Positions 30,468 through 40,623 of a stretch of 64,000 bases of DNA are shown piece after piece. The notes below the pieces were generated by a model, which worked only from the letters and a program-made list of their open reading frames with translations, had not been told where the DNA came from and made no database searches. The position numbers and the translations under genes were made by a program. Origin of the DNA: Spiroplasma culicicola AES-1 (lineage in GTDB: Bacteria > Bacillota_I > Bacilli_A > Mycoplasmatales > Mycoplasmataceae); assembly GCF_000565175.1 (NCBI RefSeq), contig NZ_CP006681.1:310001-374000 (forward strand), given 5' to 3'. The stretch's first letter is position 1. Each line of letters opens with the position of its first letter.

Positions 30468-32684
30468 ATGAAAAAATTATTAATGCTATTATCAATAGCA
30501 CCACTGTCTGCAATAGGTGCAACTGTTGTAGCATGTGACCCAGTGCCTTTTGTAATTAATATAGATTTAGAAAAAGACATTGAGCAAACTGAATTAGGAG
30601 AAATTATTTTTACTAAGGATGAAATTGAAAATATAGAAAAAAGATCAACAAAATTATTTAATAAGATTGTTGAAAAAAACTCAAAAATTAAAAAAGACTA
30701 TGCAAAATATTTCTTAATTGAAATTGCAGAAGATAAAGCTATTTTAAGAGCTAATCCAGAATATGAAGAGAACGTAAGTGGGACTTCAACTTTTACATAT
30801 GAAGCAATTCAAGAAAAACAAAATCTTAAAGATTTAATTAAAGTGACTGCTTTAGGTGAATTTAGTGAAGAACCAAATGAGCAAGAAATTTTTGATAAAG
30901 TTGAAGAATTGAATTCGACTACAATTGGAGATTTAACATTTGATGACGTTACAATTGCAATTATAAATAAAAAAGCAACAATTACTGCCAAAGAAGAAAA
31001 CAAAGACTTTACAGGTTCAGTTTCAGTTAATTGAACACTTGAAGGAGAAAATGTTGAGCCAACTGATATTGCAGATTTGATTAAAGTGACTGCTTTAGGT
31101 CAATTTGATGAAACACCAAGTGAGCAAGTAATTTTTGATAAAGTTGAAGAATTGAATTCGACTACAATTGGAGATTTATCATTTGGAGACGTTACAATTG
31201 TGATTACAGGTGAAAAAGCAAAAATTTCAGCTGCTAGTGATTCATTTACTGGAACTGTTGAAGTTACTTGAACAGTGGCTGTTCCAGCAATTGATATTGC
31301 AGATTTGATTAAAGTAACTGCTTTAGGTCAATTTGGTGAAACACCAAGTGAGCAAGAAATTTTTGATAAAGTTGAAGAATTGAATTCGACTACAATTGGA
31401 GATTTAACATTTGGAGATGTTACAATTGCGATTGCAGGTGAAAAAGCAGAAATTTCAGCTGCTAGTGAATCATTTACTGGAACTGTTGAAGTTACTTGAA
31501 CAGTGGCTGTTCCAGCAATTGATATTGCAGATTTGATTAAAGCAACTGCTTTAGGTGAATTTGGTGAAACACCAAGTGAGCAAGAAATTTGAGATAAAGT
31601 TGAAGAATTGAATTCGACTACAATTGGAGATTTAACATTTGGAGACGTTACAATTGTGATTACAGGTGAAAAAGCAAAAATTTCAGCTGCTAGTGATTCA
31701 TTTACTGGAACTGTTGAAGTTACTTGAACAGTGGCTGTTCCAGCAATTGATATTGCAGATTTGATTAAAGTAACTGCTTTAGGTCAATTTGGTGAAACAC
31801 CAAGTGAGCAAGAAATTTTTGATAAAGTTGAAGAATTGAATTCGACTACAATTGGAGATTTATCATTTGGAGATGTTACAATTGCGATTGCAGGTGAAAA
31901 AGCAGAAATTTCAGCTGCTAGTGAATCATTTACTGGAACTGTTGAAGTTACTTGAACAGTGGCTGTTCCAGCAATTGATATTGCAGATTTGATTAAAGCA
32001 ACTGCTTTAGGTGAATTTGGTGAAACACCAAGTGAGCAAGAAATTTGAGATAAAGTTGAAGAATTGAATTCGACTACAATTGGAGATTTAACATTTGGAG
32101 ACGTTACAATTGTGATTACAGGTGAAAAAGCAAAAATTTCAGCTGCTAGTGATTCATTTACTGGAACTGTTGAAGTTACTTGAACAGTGGCTGTTCCAGC
32201 AATTGATATTGCAGATTTGATTAAAGTAACTGCTTTAGGTCAATTTGGTGAAACACCAAGTGAGCAAGAAATTTTTGATAAAGTTGAAGAATTGAATTCG
32301 ACTACAATTGGAGATTTAACATTTGGAGATGTTACAATTGCGATTGCAGGTGAAAAAGCAGAAATTTCAGCTGCTAGTGAATCATTTACTGGAACTGTTG
32401 AAGTTACTTGAACAGTGGCTGTTCCAGCAACTGATATTAATGAATTAATTGATGAAAAAGAATTAGGTGAATTTCCAGCTGATATAGATGAAGAAACTAT
32501 ATTTAATAAGTTTATTGAATTAAATGAAAATCTAAAAGATAAAATATCTTTTGAGGATGTAGATGTAGAAATTACTGAAGATGGAAAAGCAACAATTACT
32601 GTTAAAAGTGAAAATGAACAATATACTGGAAGTGTTGATGTTACTTGAACAATAACAGATGATAGTGAAGAACAACCTGAATAA
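30468..32684 (+). CDS. Surface lipoprotein with tandem 76-residue repeats
   Basis: 738 aa. Signal with lipobox: MKKLLMLLSIAPLSAIGATVVAC, lipidated Cys at residue 23. After a divergent N-terminal unit, repeats of about 76 aa follow, each LIKVTALGxFxETPSEQ...FDKVEELNSTTIGDL.FGDVTI...EKAxISAAS.SFTGTVEVTW. Eight units can be counted (30825-32648); numbers 3 to 7 are nearly identical, the first and last diverged. The unit looks beta-rich, like Ig-like repeats in spiroplasmal surface lipoproteins, and the C-terminus of the 34764 lipoprotein is a distant copy. Start could also be ATG 30462. Reading TGA as Trp is essential: each unit ends in VTW and some contain EIW. Confidence 0.85.
31068..32435 (+). 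repeat. 228-bp tandem repeats with 456-bp higher-order period
   Basis: Units begin at 31068, 31296, 31524, 31752, 31980 and 32208, each 228 bp and in frame. Units at 31524 and 31980 (with TGA Trp in EIWDK) look identical to each other, and units at 31296, 31752 and 32208 form the second class, so the array expanded as a 456-bp dimer. Confidence 0.9.
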
Positions 32685-32691
32685 TAAAACT

Positions 32692-32722
32692 CAAAACAAC
32701 AACTAAAAGTTGTTGTTTTTAT
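32692..32722 (+). terminator. Terminator after repeat lipoprotein
   Basis: AAAACAACAACT / AGTTGTTGTTTTT stem-loop. Confidence 0.85.
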
Positions 32723-32757
32723 TTATAATAAATATGTGATTGGAGAAATTAAAATCA

Positions 32758-33777
32758 ATGAATAAAGATATTATTTTACTAAGAGCAGTTGAAGTTGCTG
32801 CAATAGCAACTTACAAATATATTGGAAAAAAAGATAAAAATTTAGTAGATCAAGCAGCAGTTGAAGCACTTGAAGTAATGTTAAGAAATGAAAGAGGTTT
32901 TAAACTAAAAGTAATTAATGGAGAAGGAGAACTTGATGAAGCACCAATGTTATATGTTGGACAAATGCTAGGTGATGTTGATAATCCAGATGCACCTTGT
33001 TTTGATGTGTCTGTAGATCCTGTTGAAGGAACACATCCAGCTGCAAATAATTTTGCAGGAAGTATTGCAGTAATTGCAATTTCAAAAGAAAATACAATGC
33101 TTCAACTTCCAGAAATGTACATGGAAAAATTATTTGTAAGTGATGAATTTGTTGATGCAATTGATTTCAGTAAATCAATTGTTGAAGTTGCAAATGATAT
33201 GCAAATTCATGCAAGAAGAAAAGACTTAAAATGTATTATTTTGGATAAACCGCGTCATCAAAAAACTATTGAAGCTTTAAGCGCAATGGGAATTGTTGTA
33301 CGTTTAATTCAAGATGGAGATGTATTGGCAGCAATTGATGTAGTTAATGGTGAAGCAGATTTTGTTTATGGAATTGGGGGAGCACCAGAAGGAAGCTTAA
33401 TGGCTTCACTTTCAATTGCTTCAGGATGTAAAATGTATGCTAAATTAGTTTCATACAAAGATATTTGACCTAATGAAGTTGAAACAGAACAAAGAGTTAT
33501 TAAAGAAAATGCTTGATTAGAAAAACACAATATTGATTTTGATTTAGTTTTTGAAGATACTAATTTAGTAAATGATCAAAGAACAAGATTCTTTGCAACA
33601 GGAATTACAGCTGGGGGAACTTTAAAACCAATTAATTATCGAAATGGTAAATTCTATGTTAATGCTTTTATTGCAAGTCATGGAATTGTAAGAAATATAA
33701 AAACTATTTATGATATTAAAAAAGTTAATGGTTTAAAACCAGACATTAAATATTTATTTGAAAAATACAAAAGATAG
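32758..33777 (+). CDS. glpX: Fructose-1,6-bisphosphatase class II GlpX
   Basis: 339 aa. GlpX signatures: AAVEALEVMLRN near residue 44, GEGELDEAPMLYVGQMLG near 60, the metal and substrate loop SVDPVEGTHPAANN near 88, and YGIGGAPEGSLMAS near 203. Hydrolyses fructose-1,6-bisphosphate. Start set at ATG 32758; an in-frame TTG at 32740 overlaps the only SD (GGAGA). Role in an organism living by glycolysis is unclear: pentose supply or gluconeogenesis from glycerol are options. Confidence 0.9.
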
Positions 33778-33793
33778 GTAAAGCCTATCTTTT
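33769..33793 (+). terminator. Terminator after glpX
   Basis: AAAAGATAGG TAAAG CCTATCTTTT stem-loop overlapping the stop. Confidence 0.75.
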
Positions 33794-33797
33794 GTAT

Positions 33798-33803
33798 TAT
33801 AAT
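33798..33803 (+). promoter_or_regulatory. -10 element before the 33821 gene
   Basis: TATAAT lies 18 nt before ATG 33821, so the untranslated leader is about 10 nt and begins at or just before AGGTGA. Confidence 0.5.
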
Positions 33804-33820
33804 TAACCTAGGTGATTTAT

Positions 33821-34612
33821 ATGTCTAGTTTATCTTTAATAATTTATTTAGCAGTTGTGCTATCATTTATGACAATTATATTTTTAAAGACATATAATAC
33901 AATTTTGTATTCTAAAATTGAAGTTAAGCATATTAACTCAGCAGATATAAATATTTCAACTTCAAAAATTAATGAAATAATGAATTCTTTTTTAAAATTT
34001 TTAAATGTTAATGATTTAAAAATTAATTATGGTGAACATGAACAATATTTACGTGTGCACCAAATGTTAAATAAAAGTAATAAAACCATTGATATTCCTC
34101 GATGAGTAATGCCAAGTGTGGGTTATGAATTAGATTATTTACTTGCAAGTATCTGATACAATTGCAAAATTTATAATAAGGATAAAGAAGTAAAGAAATA
34201 TAATTTCTTAGTAAATATATTACCTGCAGTATTTATTTTTATTTATTTTATTTTATTTGCAGTGTGAGTTGTTTTTATTATTACAATTAGCTTCTTTTTA
34301 AGAGAAGAAGATATTATAAGATCATTTTTAAGTGTTTTTCAAACTTATTATTTATTAGAAATTCCGACAATTATATGTTTTATAGTTTATATTAGTATGA
34401 TATTTTTATCTCCAAAACTAAAGTATTATTTAGAAACAAAATATGAAAGAGAAATCATTGATTTTGTAAATAGTGAATTTTCAGGTTATAAAGCAGATAT
34501 AGCAGCGGCCAGAGTTTATGCCTTAGAAATTGGAAAAGTCCATTTTGGTTTTTTTAAATTAAGTGGCAAAACAATAAACATTAAATTTTTAGGTCCTTTT
34601 ACAAATCTATAA
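33821..34612 (+). CDS. Unknown membrane protein, possibly degenerate YugP-like
   Basis: 263 aa with an N-terminal membrane segment (residues 4-24) and two central ones (~130-160, ~175-200). The part TIDIPRWVMPSVGYELDYLLASIWYNCK occupies the position of the metal-binding region in YugP-type membrane proteases, but no HExxH is present, so catalytic activity is unlikely and the relation is tentative. ATG 33821 follows AGGTGA; GTG 33812 overlaps that SD. Confidence 0.65.
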
Positions 34613-34646
34613 AAAAACTTAACTGTTTCATCAGTTAAGTTTTTAT
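34612..34646 (+). terminator. Terminator
   Basis: AAAACTTAACTG TTTCAT CAGTTAAGTTTTT stem-loop. Confidence 0.9.
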
Positions 34647-34664
34647 TTGCCCCATAAATGTATA

Positions 34665-34679
34665 TGATATATTATATCA
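34665..34679. repeat. 15-bp palindrome upstream of lipoprotein promoter
   Basis: TGATATA-T-TATATCA, perfect dyad, 15 bp upstream of the -35 box of the 34764 gene. Possible operator. Confidence 0.5.
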
Positions 34680-34694
34680 CAGATCTTGTCATCT

Positions 34695-34723
34695 TTGCAC
34701 TTGAGACAACTTACAATTATAAT
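34695..34723 (+). promoter_or_regulatory. Promoter of 34764 lipoprotein
   Basis: -35 TTGCAC (34695-34700), 17-nt spacer, -10 TATAAT (34718-34723). Best-formed promoter in the window. TTGTC / GACAA inverted repeat flanks the -35. Confidence 0.75.
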
Positions 34724-34763
34724 AATAGTAATAACAATTAAGTAAGTCACAGGGGGTGTTTTT

Positions 34764-35501
34764 ATGAAAAAGTTATTATCACTATTAGGGGCAGCTTCAT
34801 TAACTGCAACAGGTGCTTCATCAGTTGTTGCATGTGGAGGTCCTTTAACTAAAACTCAAACACAAATATTGAATTCTATTATTAACTTTATAGAAAATAA
34901 AGAGAATTTTAAATCAGATAACATATCTGCTCAAGAAATTATTAACGAAACTAAGCAAAAATTTGAAAATGAAAATGAAAATTTATATATTAATCAAAAA
35001 GATGCCATTCCAGAAATGTCATCATTATTAGTATTAATTGATTTAGAGGAAAATATTGATTCAAAATTAACGTTTAATTTGGAATTAATTACTCCAGATT
35101 TAATATCAATTTTTAATAATGAACCAAAATGAAATGAAATGGGAACTAAAGAAAAAGCAACTTTAGATTTAAATACAGTTGTGGATCCAGAGGTACCAAA
35201 TCCAGATCCACAACCTGAACCAGAAAACCCAGGAACAGAAAATGAAAAGGATTTAGAAGCAAATATTCCAAATACAGATTTAGGGCATTTTTCAAAATAT
35301 CCTTCTAGATCAGATATTATTATTAGAACTGCACAATTAAATCCAAAAGCACCTTTAAATAACGGTGGTTTCGATGTAGATTATCGAGGATGAGATGATG
35401 GTAGTGGAAAAGACACTGCAACTATTTATCCAACTCAAAATTCACATGTGGGTCTAACAGGAAAAGTAACATTGCATTTTACATATACAGTTACAGTTTA
35501 A
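34764..35501 (+). CDS. Lipoprotein with C-terminal repeat-type domain
   Basis: 245 aa. Signal and lipobox MKKLLSLLGAASLTATGASSVVAC, Cys at residue 24. A helical region (~30-125), a Pro/Glu-rich linker (PEVPNPDPQPEPENPGTE), then a domain ADLGHFSKYPSR-like (DLGHFSKYPSRSDIIIRTAQLNP) ending in GLTGKVTLHFTYTVTV, matching in order the LGxF..PS...I..K..ELN...TG.V.VT pattern of the 30468 repeats. Surface exposed; function unknown. Confidence 0.82.
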
Positions 35502-35536
35502 AAAAAGAGAATTTTATATAAAATTCTCTTTTTTTA
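35501..35536. terminator. Bidirectional terminator between lipoprotein and ppa
   Basis: AAAAAAGAGAATTTTATA / TATAAAATTCTCTTTTTTT stem-loop with symmetrical flanks. Confidence 0.88.
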
Positions 35537-36097
35537 TGCTTGTCCTAAACCTTTTTCTTTTCATTCAGCGATAATTTCTTCTTTACCACCTGGTTTTAGA
35601 TATCTATCTTTATATTCTACAAAACGGTCTTTACATTCTTGAATTTCGTGAATTGCTTCGTTTAAATCTCCTCAACCATCAATTCTAACTTCTTTTTTTT
35701 GTAAAGCTTTATATTGTAAGAAGAAGTTTTCAATTTCATCTTTTAAATGTTGAGGTACATCTTCTAATTTTTGATAAGTATTAAATCTTGGATCATCATT
35801 AAATACACCAAATAATTTAGTATCAATTTCTCCAGCATCAATCATACGAATTGTTCCCAAAATTCTAATATTTACTCTAACACCAGGAAGAGTTGGATAT
35901 GTAACTAAACTAATAACATCTAATGGATCTCCATCTCAGTCTAAAGTTTCATCAATAAATCCATATTCACCTGGATAAAAGTTTGCTCCGTACAATACTC
36001 TATCTAAACTAATAGTTTTTGAGTTAATATCGTATTCATATTTGTTTGAACTTCCTTTAGGAATTTCAACGATCATTTCAATGACATTGTTTTTCAT
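35534..36097 (-). CDS. ppa: Inorganic pyrophosphatase (family I)
   Basis: 187 aa. Family I signatures EIPKGSSNKYEYD near residue 12, [31 protein letters not shown] near 33-60 with the acidic metal-binding cluster. Hydrolyses PPi to phosphate, pulling nucleic-acid synthesis forward. GGAGAG before ATG 36097. Divergent from the 36180 gene. Confidence 0.94.
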
Positions 36098-36122
36098 AAT
36101 TTATTTACTCTCCTTATACAAA

Positions 36123-36143
36123 ATGATTTTATAGTAAAATCAT
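36123..36143. repeat. Palindrome in ppa/36180 divergent promoter
   Basis: ATGATTTTA-TAG-TAAAATCAT, perfect 9-bp arms. On each strand a TAAAAT or TATTAT -10-like element adjoins it. Confidence 0.6.
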
Positions 36144-36179
36144 AAAGTATTATAAAAAAATTGAAGGGAGTAAATTTAA

Positions 36180-36833
36180 ATGGAAAAAAACAATGATATT
36201 GATTTTTACTATCAATTTGAAAGTAAAAGTAAATATTTTAAATTATCTAGTTACAAAATTGTTTTACTAGCAATGATTATTGCTTTAAACTTAATTCTTT
36301 CAATTATTAGTGTCTGAGTATTTCAATGAATTGCTATTATTGGATTTTTAAGAATTGAAATCAGTTTTATAACTTACTTAATTTGTTGAAAAACAATAAA
36401 TGGTTTTTATGCCATGTTAATAATTACACCTTGTACATGAATGCGCTATATGGGCTTTGACCCTAATGTTGAACCAGTGGGGTTATTATCTATGAATTTA
36501 AGTGATTTATTTATAATGGGATGTTTTATCTTATTTGCTTGAGTTTTTACAATTCATAAATCATTTAAAAATGTATATGTAAAAATTTTTATAATTTCAT
36601 TAATTATTTGTTTAATAGGCAGTTTATTTAATATTTTATTAAATTTCACTTTCCTATTAGACTTATATAGTTTTTATTTCGGAGTTTCTTTTGATTATTT
36701 AAAATCTTGATGATATGCAGGAATATTAACAGGCTATGTTTATTTAAAATATATGATTAATTTAATAATGTTTATTTCAATTTATAAGGTTTTAAATATT
36801 ATTAGTAAAAATGATCATCATAATAATAAGTAA
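36180..36833 (+). CDS. ECF transporter S-component-like membrane protein
   Basis: 217 aa with six hydrophobic segments; LAMIIALNLILSIISVW near residue 30 and the overall size and helix number fit ECF S components. Loop TWMRYMGFDPNVEPVGLLSMNLSDL is typical of the family's substrate region. Substrate unknown. GAAGGGAG before ATG. Followed by another S-like protein. Confidence 0.65.
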
Positions 36834-36855
36834 CTACAATTGTAGTTATTTTATT
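36830..36855 (+). terminator. Terminator
   Basis: AACTACAATTGTAGTT palindrome then T-rich stretch. Confidence 0.7.
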
Positions 36856-36937
36856 TATAAAAATTATAAACTTTAATTATAATTTTTATAAATTAGTATA
36901 TAATATAAATATAAGAAATTATCAAGGAGAAAGTTTT

Positions 36938-37744
36938 ATGGAAAAAGATAATCACAATGTTCCAGAACACACTGGAACTAAAACAAAAGATCATTATCAT
37001 GATGAACACCATTTTGATGCTCTTGGAAACCATGATGATGTTAATGAAAATGATTTTAATTTTAAAAATAGTATTTATACAAGTAGAAAAAATTTAATTT
37101 ATCGTATATCTGCTTCAGGAGTATTTTTAGCTCTTGCAATTGTTGCTACAGGTATTGATTCTTTACTTGAAAAATTCTTTACTCTACCATTAGAAGGAGT
37201 ATTTCTACCAGTAAGATATTTTGATATTGTAGTTGTATTTTTATCAATTGGAATAATTGGACCAATTTTTGCAAGCATTTTAGGATTATTAATTCCTTGA
37301 ATACATTTAGGATTTGATCCAGTTCATGGGCCTTTGCCTTCATTAATAGACTCAATGGGGTATTTTGTTATTATTTGAGTATTTTGAGCTGTTTATTATG
37401 TAATTTTTAGAAATTCATATATTCACAAAGATCCAAATCGCAAAAAAGATTTAACAAAAAGATGAGTGCCAATTGCTATTTTTGTACCAATTGCATTATT
37501 AATTTATGTACCTTTAACTGTATGAATAATTTATGTAACAAATCCAGATCATGAAACTGCATCTGCAGGAATTAGTCTATTTCATGATGATCACGATCAT
37601 GGTCATTGAAGCGCATTTAAAGAAAAATATCTAATTTATACAGCAATTGTGACTGGTTTTGAATCAGTTAGATTTATTGCATGTTATATCTTATTTGCAG
37701 TATTAGAACCACAAATGAAAAAAACAAATCACAGATTTAGATAA
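36938..37744 (+). CDS. His-rich ECF S-component-like membrane protein
   Basis: 268 aa. N-terminal ~45 residues are rich in His/Asp (DHYHDEHHFDALGNHDD), then six hydrophobic segments starting YRISASGVFLALAIVATGID near residue 57, like an S component. A loop near residue 210 holds FHDDHDHGHW. The His clusters suggest metal binding or a metal substrate (inference). Promoter TATATAATATAA upstream; AAGGAG before ATG. Not assigned to a substrate class. Confidence 0.62.
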
Positions 37745-37745
37745 A

Positions 37746-37777
37746 AATAATACCCTTTATTCAAAGGGTATTTTATT
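37746..37777 (+). terminator. Terminator
   Basis: ATACCCTTT / AAAGGGTATTTT stem-loop. Confidence 0.85.
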
Positions 37778-37865
37778 TGAAAAAAAGCAAATAAGGTCTT
37801 GATAATTTGTTAAAATAAGAATGTAGTTAAATTCTTTATTAATTACGTTGAAATGGGGGATACAT

Positions 37866-38891
37866 ATGGCAAAAAAACCAGTGTTTGTTTCAATGGATTT
37901 AGGAACAGCTTATACATTAGTATATATTTCTGGACAGGGAATCGTGTATAACGAACCTTCAATCGTTGCTTACAAAATCAAAGAAAATAGAATTGTTGCA
38001 GTTGGTGCAGAAGCTTACAAAATGATCGGGAAAGGTAACAAAACTTTAAGAATTGTTAGACCGATGGTTGATGGAGTTATTACAGACATCAAAGCAACTC
38101 AAGCTCAATTAAACTATATCTTTGCTCGTCTAAGATTAGATAAAACTTTAAAAGGAAGTGTCATGTTATTGGCTTGTCCTTCAATTATTACTGAATTAGA
38201 AAAAAATGCATTGAGAAAAATTGCTCTTAACTTAGGAGCAGCTCACGTGTATATTGAAGAAGAAGTAAAAATGGCTGCCCTTGGTGGTGGTGTAAATATT
38301 GAAGCGCCAACAGGACAATTAATTGTAGATATGGGTGGAGGAACAACTGACGTTGCAGTTATTGCATCTGGAGATATCGTTCACTCAAAATCAATTAAGA
38401 TTGCTGGAAATACTTTAAATGAAGAAATCCTAAAATTTGTGCGTGCACAATATGGGATGGATATCGGTATTAAAACTGCTGAAACAATTAAAGTACAAAT
38501 GGGATCATTAGCTAAATTTCCTGATGAAAAATCTATGAAAGTTTATGGACGTGATGTTGTTTCGGGATTACCAAGAGAAATTGAAATAACACCTGCAGAA
38601 ATTAGAGAAGTGTTAAAAATTCCTTTATCAAAAATTATTGATTTAACAGTTAGAGTATTAGAAGAAACACCACCAGAATTAGCTGGAGATATCTTTAGAA
38701 ATGGATTAACTCTTTGTGGAGGAACTGCATTAATTAAAGGTATTGATAAATATTTTGGAGATACTTTACAATTGCCAACAAAAGTGGGACAACAACCATT
38801 ACTAGCGGTAATTAACGGAACTGCTAAATTTGAAGATTCAATTTTTGAAGAATTAAGAAGAAGCATGAACTCAAAAGAGCTTTCATTATAA
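37866..38891 (+). CDS. mreB: Actin-like cytoskeletal protein MreB
   Basis: 341 aa. Actin/Hsp70 ATPase motifs: phosphate 1 SMDLGTAYTLVY at residue 9, LIVDMGGGTTDVAVI phosphate 2 near 156, adenosine loop LTLCGGTALIKGID near 283. MreB is lost by most mollicutes but kept in Spiroplasma, where it underlies helical shape and motility. Start at ATG 37866 after GGGGGA; an ATG at 37854-37856 is inside the SD and an in-frame TTG at 37848 is unlikely. Monocistronic. Confidence 0.95.
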   Translation: MAKKPVFVSMDLGTAYTLVYISGQGIVYNEPSIVAYKIKENRIVAVGAEAYKMIGKGNKTLRIVRPMVDGVITDIKATQAQLNYIFARLRLDKTLKGSVMLLACPSIITELEKNALRKIALNLGAAHVYIEEEVKMAALGGGVNIEAPTGQLIVDMGGGTTDVAVIASGDIVHSKSIKIAGNTLNEEILKFVRAQYGMDIGIKTAETIKVQMGSLAKFPDEKSMKVYGRDVVSGLPREIEITPAEIREVLKIPLSKIIDLTVRVLEETPPELAGDIFRNGLTLCGGTALIKGIDKYFGDTLQLPTKVGQQPLLAVINGTAKFEDSIFEELRRSMNSKELSL

Positions 38892-38897
38892 TTAAAC

Positions 38898-38934
38898 AAA
38901 AAGAACTTATTAAGTTCTTTTTTTTTTTTTTTTT
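38898..38934 (+). terminator. Terminator after mreB with T17 tail
   Basis: AAAGAACTTA / TAAGTTCTTT stem followed by a run of 17 T (38918-38934). Confidence 0.88.
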
Positions 38935-38935
38935 C

Positions 38936-38962
38936 AATAAAAAAGAAGAGTTTTTACTCTTC
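38936..38962 (-). terminator. Terminator of ferredoxin gene
   Basis: On the minus strand GAAGAGTAAAAACTCTTC forms a stem over the stop codon, followed by TTTTTTATTG. Confidence 0.75.
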
Positions 38963-39136
38963 TCCAATTCGAACAGCACCTGTAGGACATACCATTTGTG
39001 CTTCTAATAATTCAAGATCATTTTCTTTAGCTTCTGCTAAGCCATCATCATCTAAAAATAAGGTTTCTGTTTCATCAATTTCGATGCAAGCCATGCATCC
39101 AATGCAGATGGATTTATCTATTCAAGTTTTTTTCAC
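38954..39136 (-). CDS. fer: [4Fe-4S] ferredoxin
   Basis: 60 aa. Cluster ligands C-x2-C-x2-C in SICIGCMACIEID (residues 11-17) with the fourth Cys in MVCPTGAVRIGE (residue 50); acidic surface elsewhere. A monocluster ferredoxin able to donate single electrons, for example to IspG. GTG start 9 nt after AGGAG. The gene is short and easily missed. Confidence 0.9.
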
Positions 39137-39234
39137 AAGAATCAACTCCTATCACTAATATAATAACAAAATTTCAATTTTCTTAATAAATAATTTATAA
39201 TATATAAGTTAATAAATAGGGGGCAAAGATTTTT

Positions 39235-39924
39235 ATGCCAAGAATAACAAGGACTGAACGCAATAAAGAACTTCATATTAAAGTTAATCAAGAAATTGCG
39301 TATAGAAAGAAAAACCATGATGAAAAATCACTGGTAAATTCGACTTTTGAAAAATTAAAGGCAATTGATCAAGCCTATTTTTGAGAAAAAATTCAAGCAT
39401 TTGATAAGAAACATCAAATTGAAAAACCCTATTTAGATAAAGATAGATCTTCTTCAATACTTTCAGATGAGTTAAAGTATGAAATTAAAAGCCAAATTAA
39501 TGAATTAAAAAAAATTAAACAAAAATCTGTTAGCGTTCAAGAACTTAAAATTGATGAAAAATCACTTGAAGAAGAGGAATATATTTATAATAGTGAAAAA
39601 TTTAAACGTTATAATGAAAATTTATTAAGAAATGAAAAATTATTTTCAAAAAATATTGAAAAATTAAAATCAAAACAAGTAGGAAAAATTGATGTTGCTC
39701 AAGACATTGAAATGACAACAGTTCAATCAATTAGAAGTCAAGATAATCGTGCACCATTTATAATGGTTAAAGAAGTAAATGATAAAGTTATGAAAACAAG
39801 TAACGTTGTGCAATCTTCTTGAAAAAGTTTTATTAAAAAGCGTAGGTTTAAATGAGCACTTTCTATTTTGATAATGCTTATTTTGATAATGCTAGTAGCA
39901 ATTTTATTACCAATTTTTATTTAG
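39235..39924 (+). CDS. Tail-anchored coiled-coil protein
   Basis: 229 aa, highly charged and helical (ELHIKVNQEIAYRKKNHDEKS...), with a C-terminal membrane anchor (residues ~205-229, WALSILIMLILIMLVAILLPIFI). Two TGA Trp codons would hide it in a standard-code reading. GGGGGC before ATG; the stop is 15 nt before cmk, so it may be the first gene of the cmk-der operon. Function unknown; topology suits a membrane-tethered scaffold. Confidence 0.78.
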
Positions 39925-39939
39925 AGGAGAACAAATATT

Positions 39940-40602
39940 ATGGATAAGAAAATCAATATTGCAGTTGATGGGACTGCAAGTAGTGGTAAAAGCTCAGTTA
40001 TGAGTGCAGTTGCCAAACAATTAGGTTTTGATTTCATTGATACAGGTTTAATGTATCGTGCTTATACAAAATTATGTTTAATGAACAATATTGATTTTTC
40101 AAAAGAAGAGCAAATTGTTTCACTCTTAGATCAATTTGATTGTCAATATAAAGAAAATGATCGAATTTTTGTTGGTCAAGAAGAATTAACATCATTTTTA
40201 TCAGATTATGAAGTTGCTGAAAATATTAAATATGTTGCAGCAACTGTTAAAGTAAGAGAAAAAATGGTTGAATTGCAAAAGAAACTTGCAGAACCAAAAA
40301 ATAAAATCTTGGTAGGTAGAGACATTACAACAGTTGTGTTACCTGATGCAGAATTAAAAATCTATTTTGATAGTTCTGCAGAAGCACGTGCTCAAAGAAG
40401 ATTTTTACAAAATCAAAGAAACAATGTTGAACCTAATGTTTATGAAGATATTTTAAGACAAATTCAACAAAGAGATGAATGAGATAAAAATCGAGCAGTA
40501 GGAGCATTAACTATTGCTCCAGATGCGTGATTGTTTGATACAAGTAATATTAATATTGATCAAGCAATTGAAATTGTAATTGAAAAAATCAAAAATCTAT
40601 AG
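39940..40602 (+). CDS. cmk: Cytidylate kinase
   Basis: 220 aa. P-loop AVDGTASSGKSSVMS at residue 8, DTGLMYRAYT near 33, GRDITTVVLPDAELKIYF near 127 and RRFLQNQ in the lid. Phosphorylates CMP/dCMP. GAGGAG before ATG. The cmk-der pairing is conserved in Firmicutes and mollicutes. Confidence 0.95.
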
Positions 40603-40623
40603 AGAAATTGGAGGTGTGGATTT

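Noticed and set aside
31068-32435. Regular repeats as a CRISPR array
   Set aside because: Units are contiguous, in frame and 228 bp, with no spacers; they encode protein repeats.
38918-38934. T17 run as phase-variation tract
   Set aside because: It is the tail of the mreB terminator and not within a promoter spacer or coding sequence. The T17 at 61925 is likewise a terminator tail.
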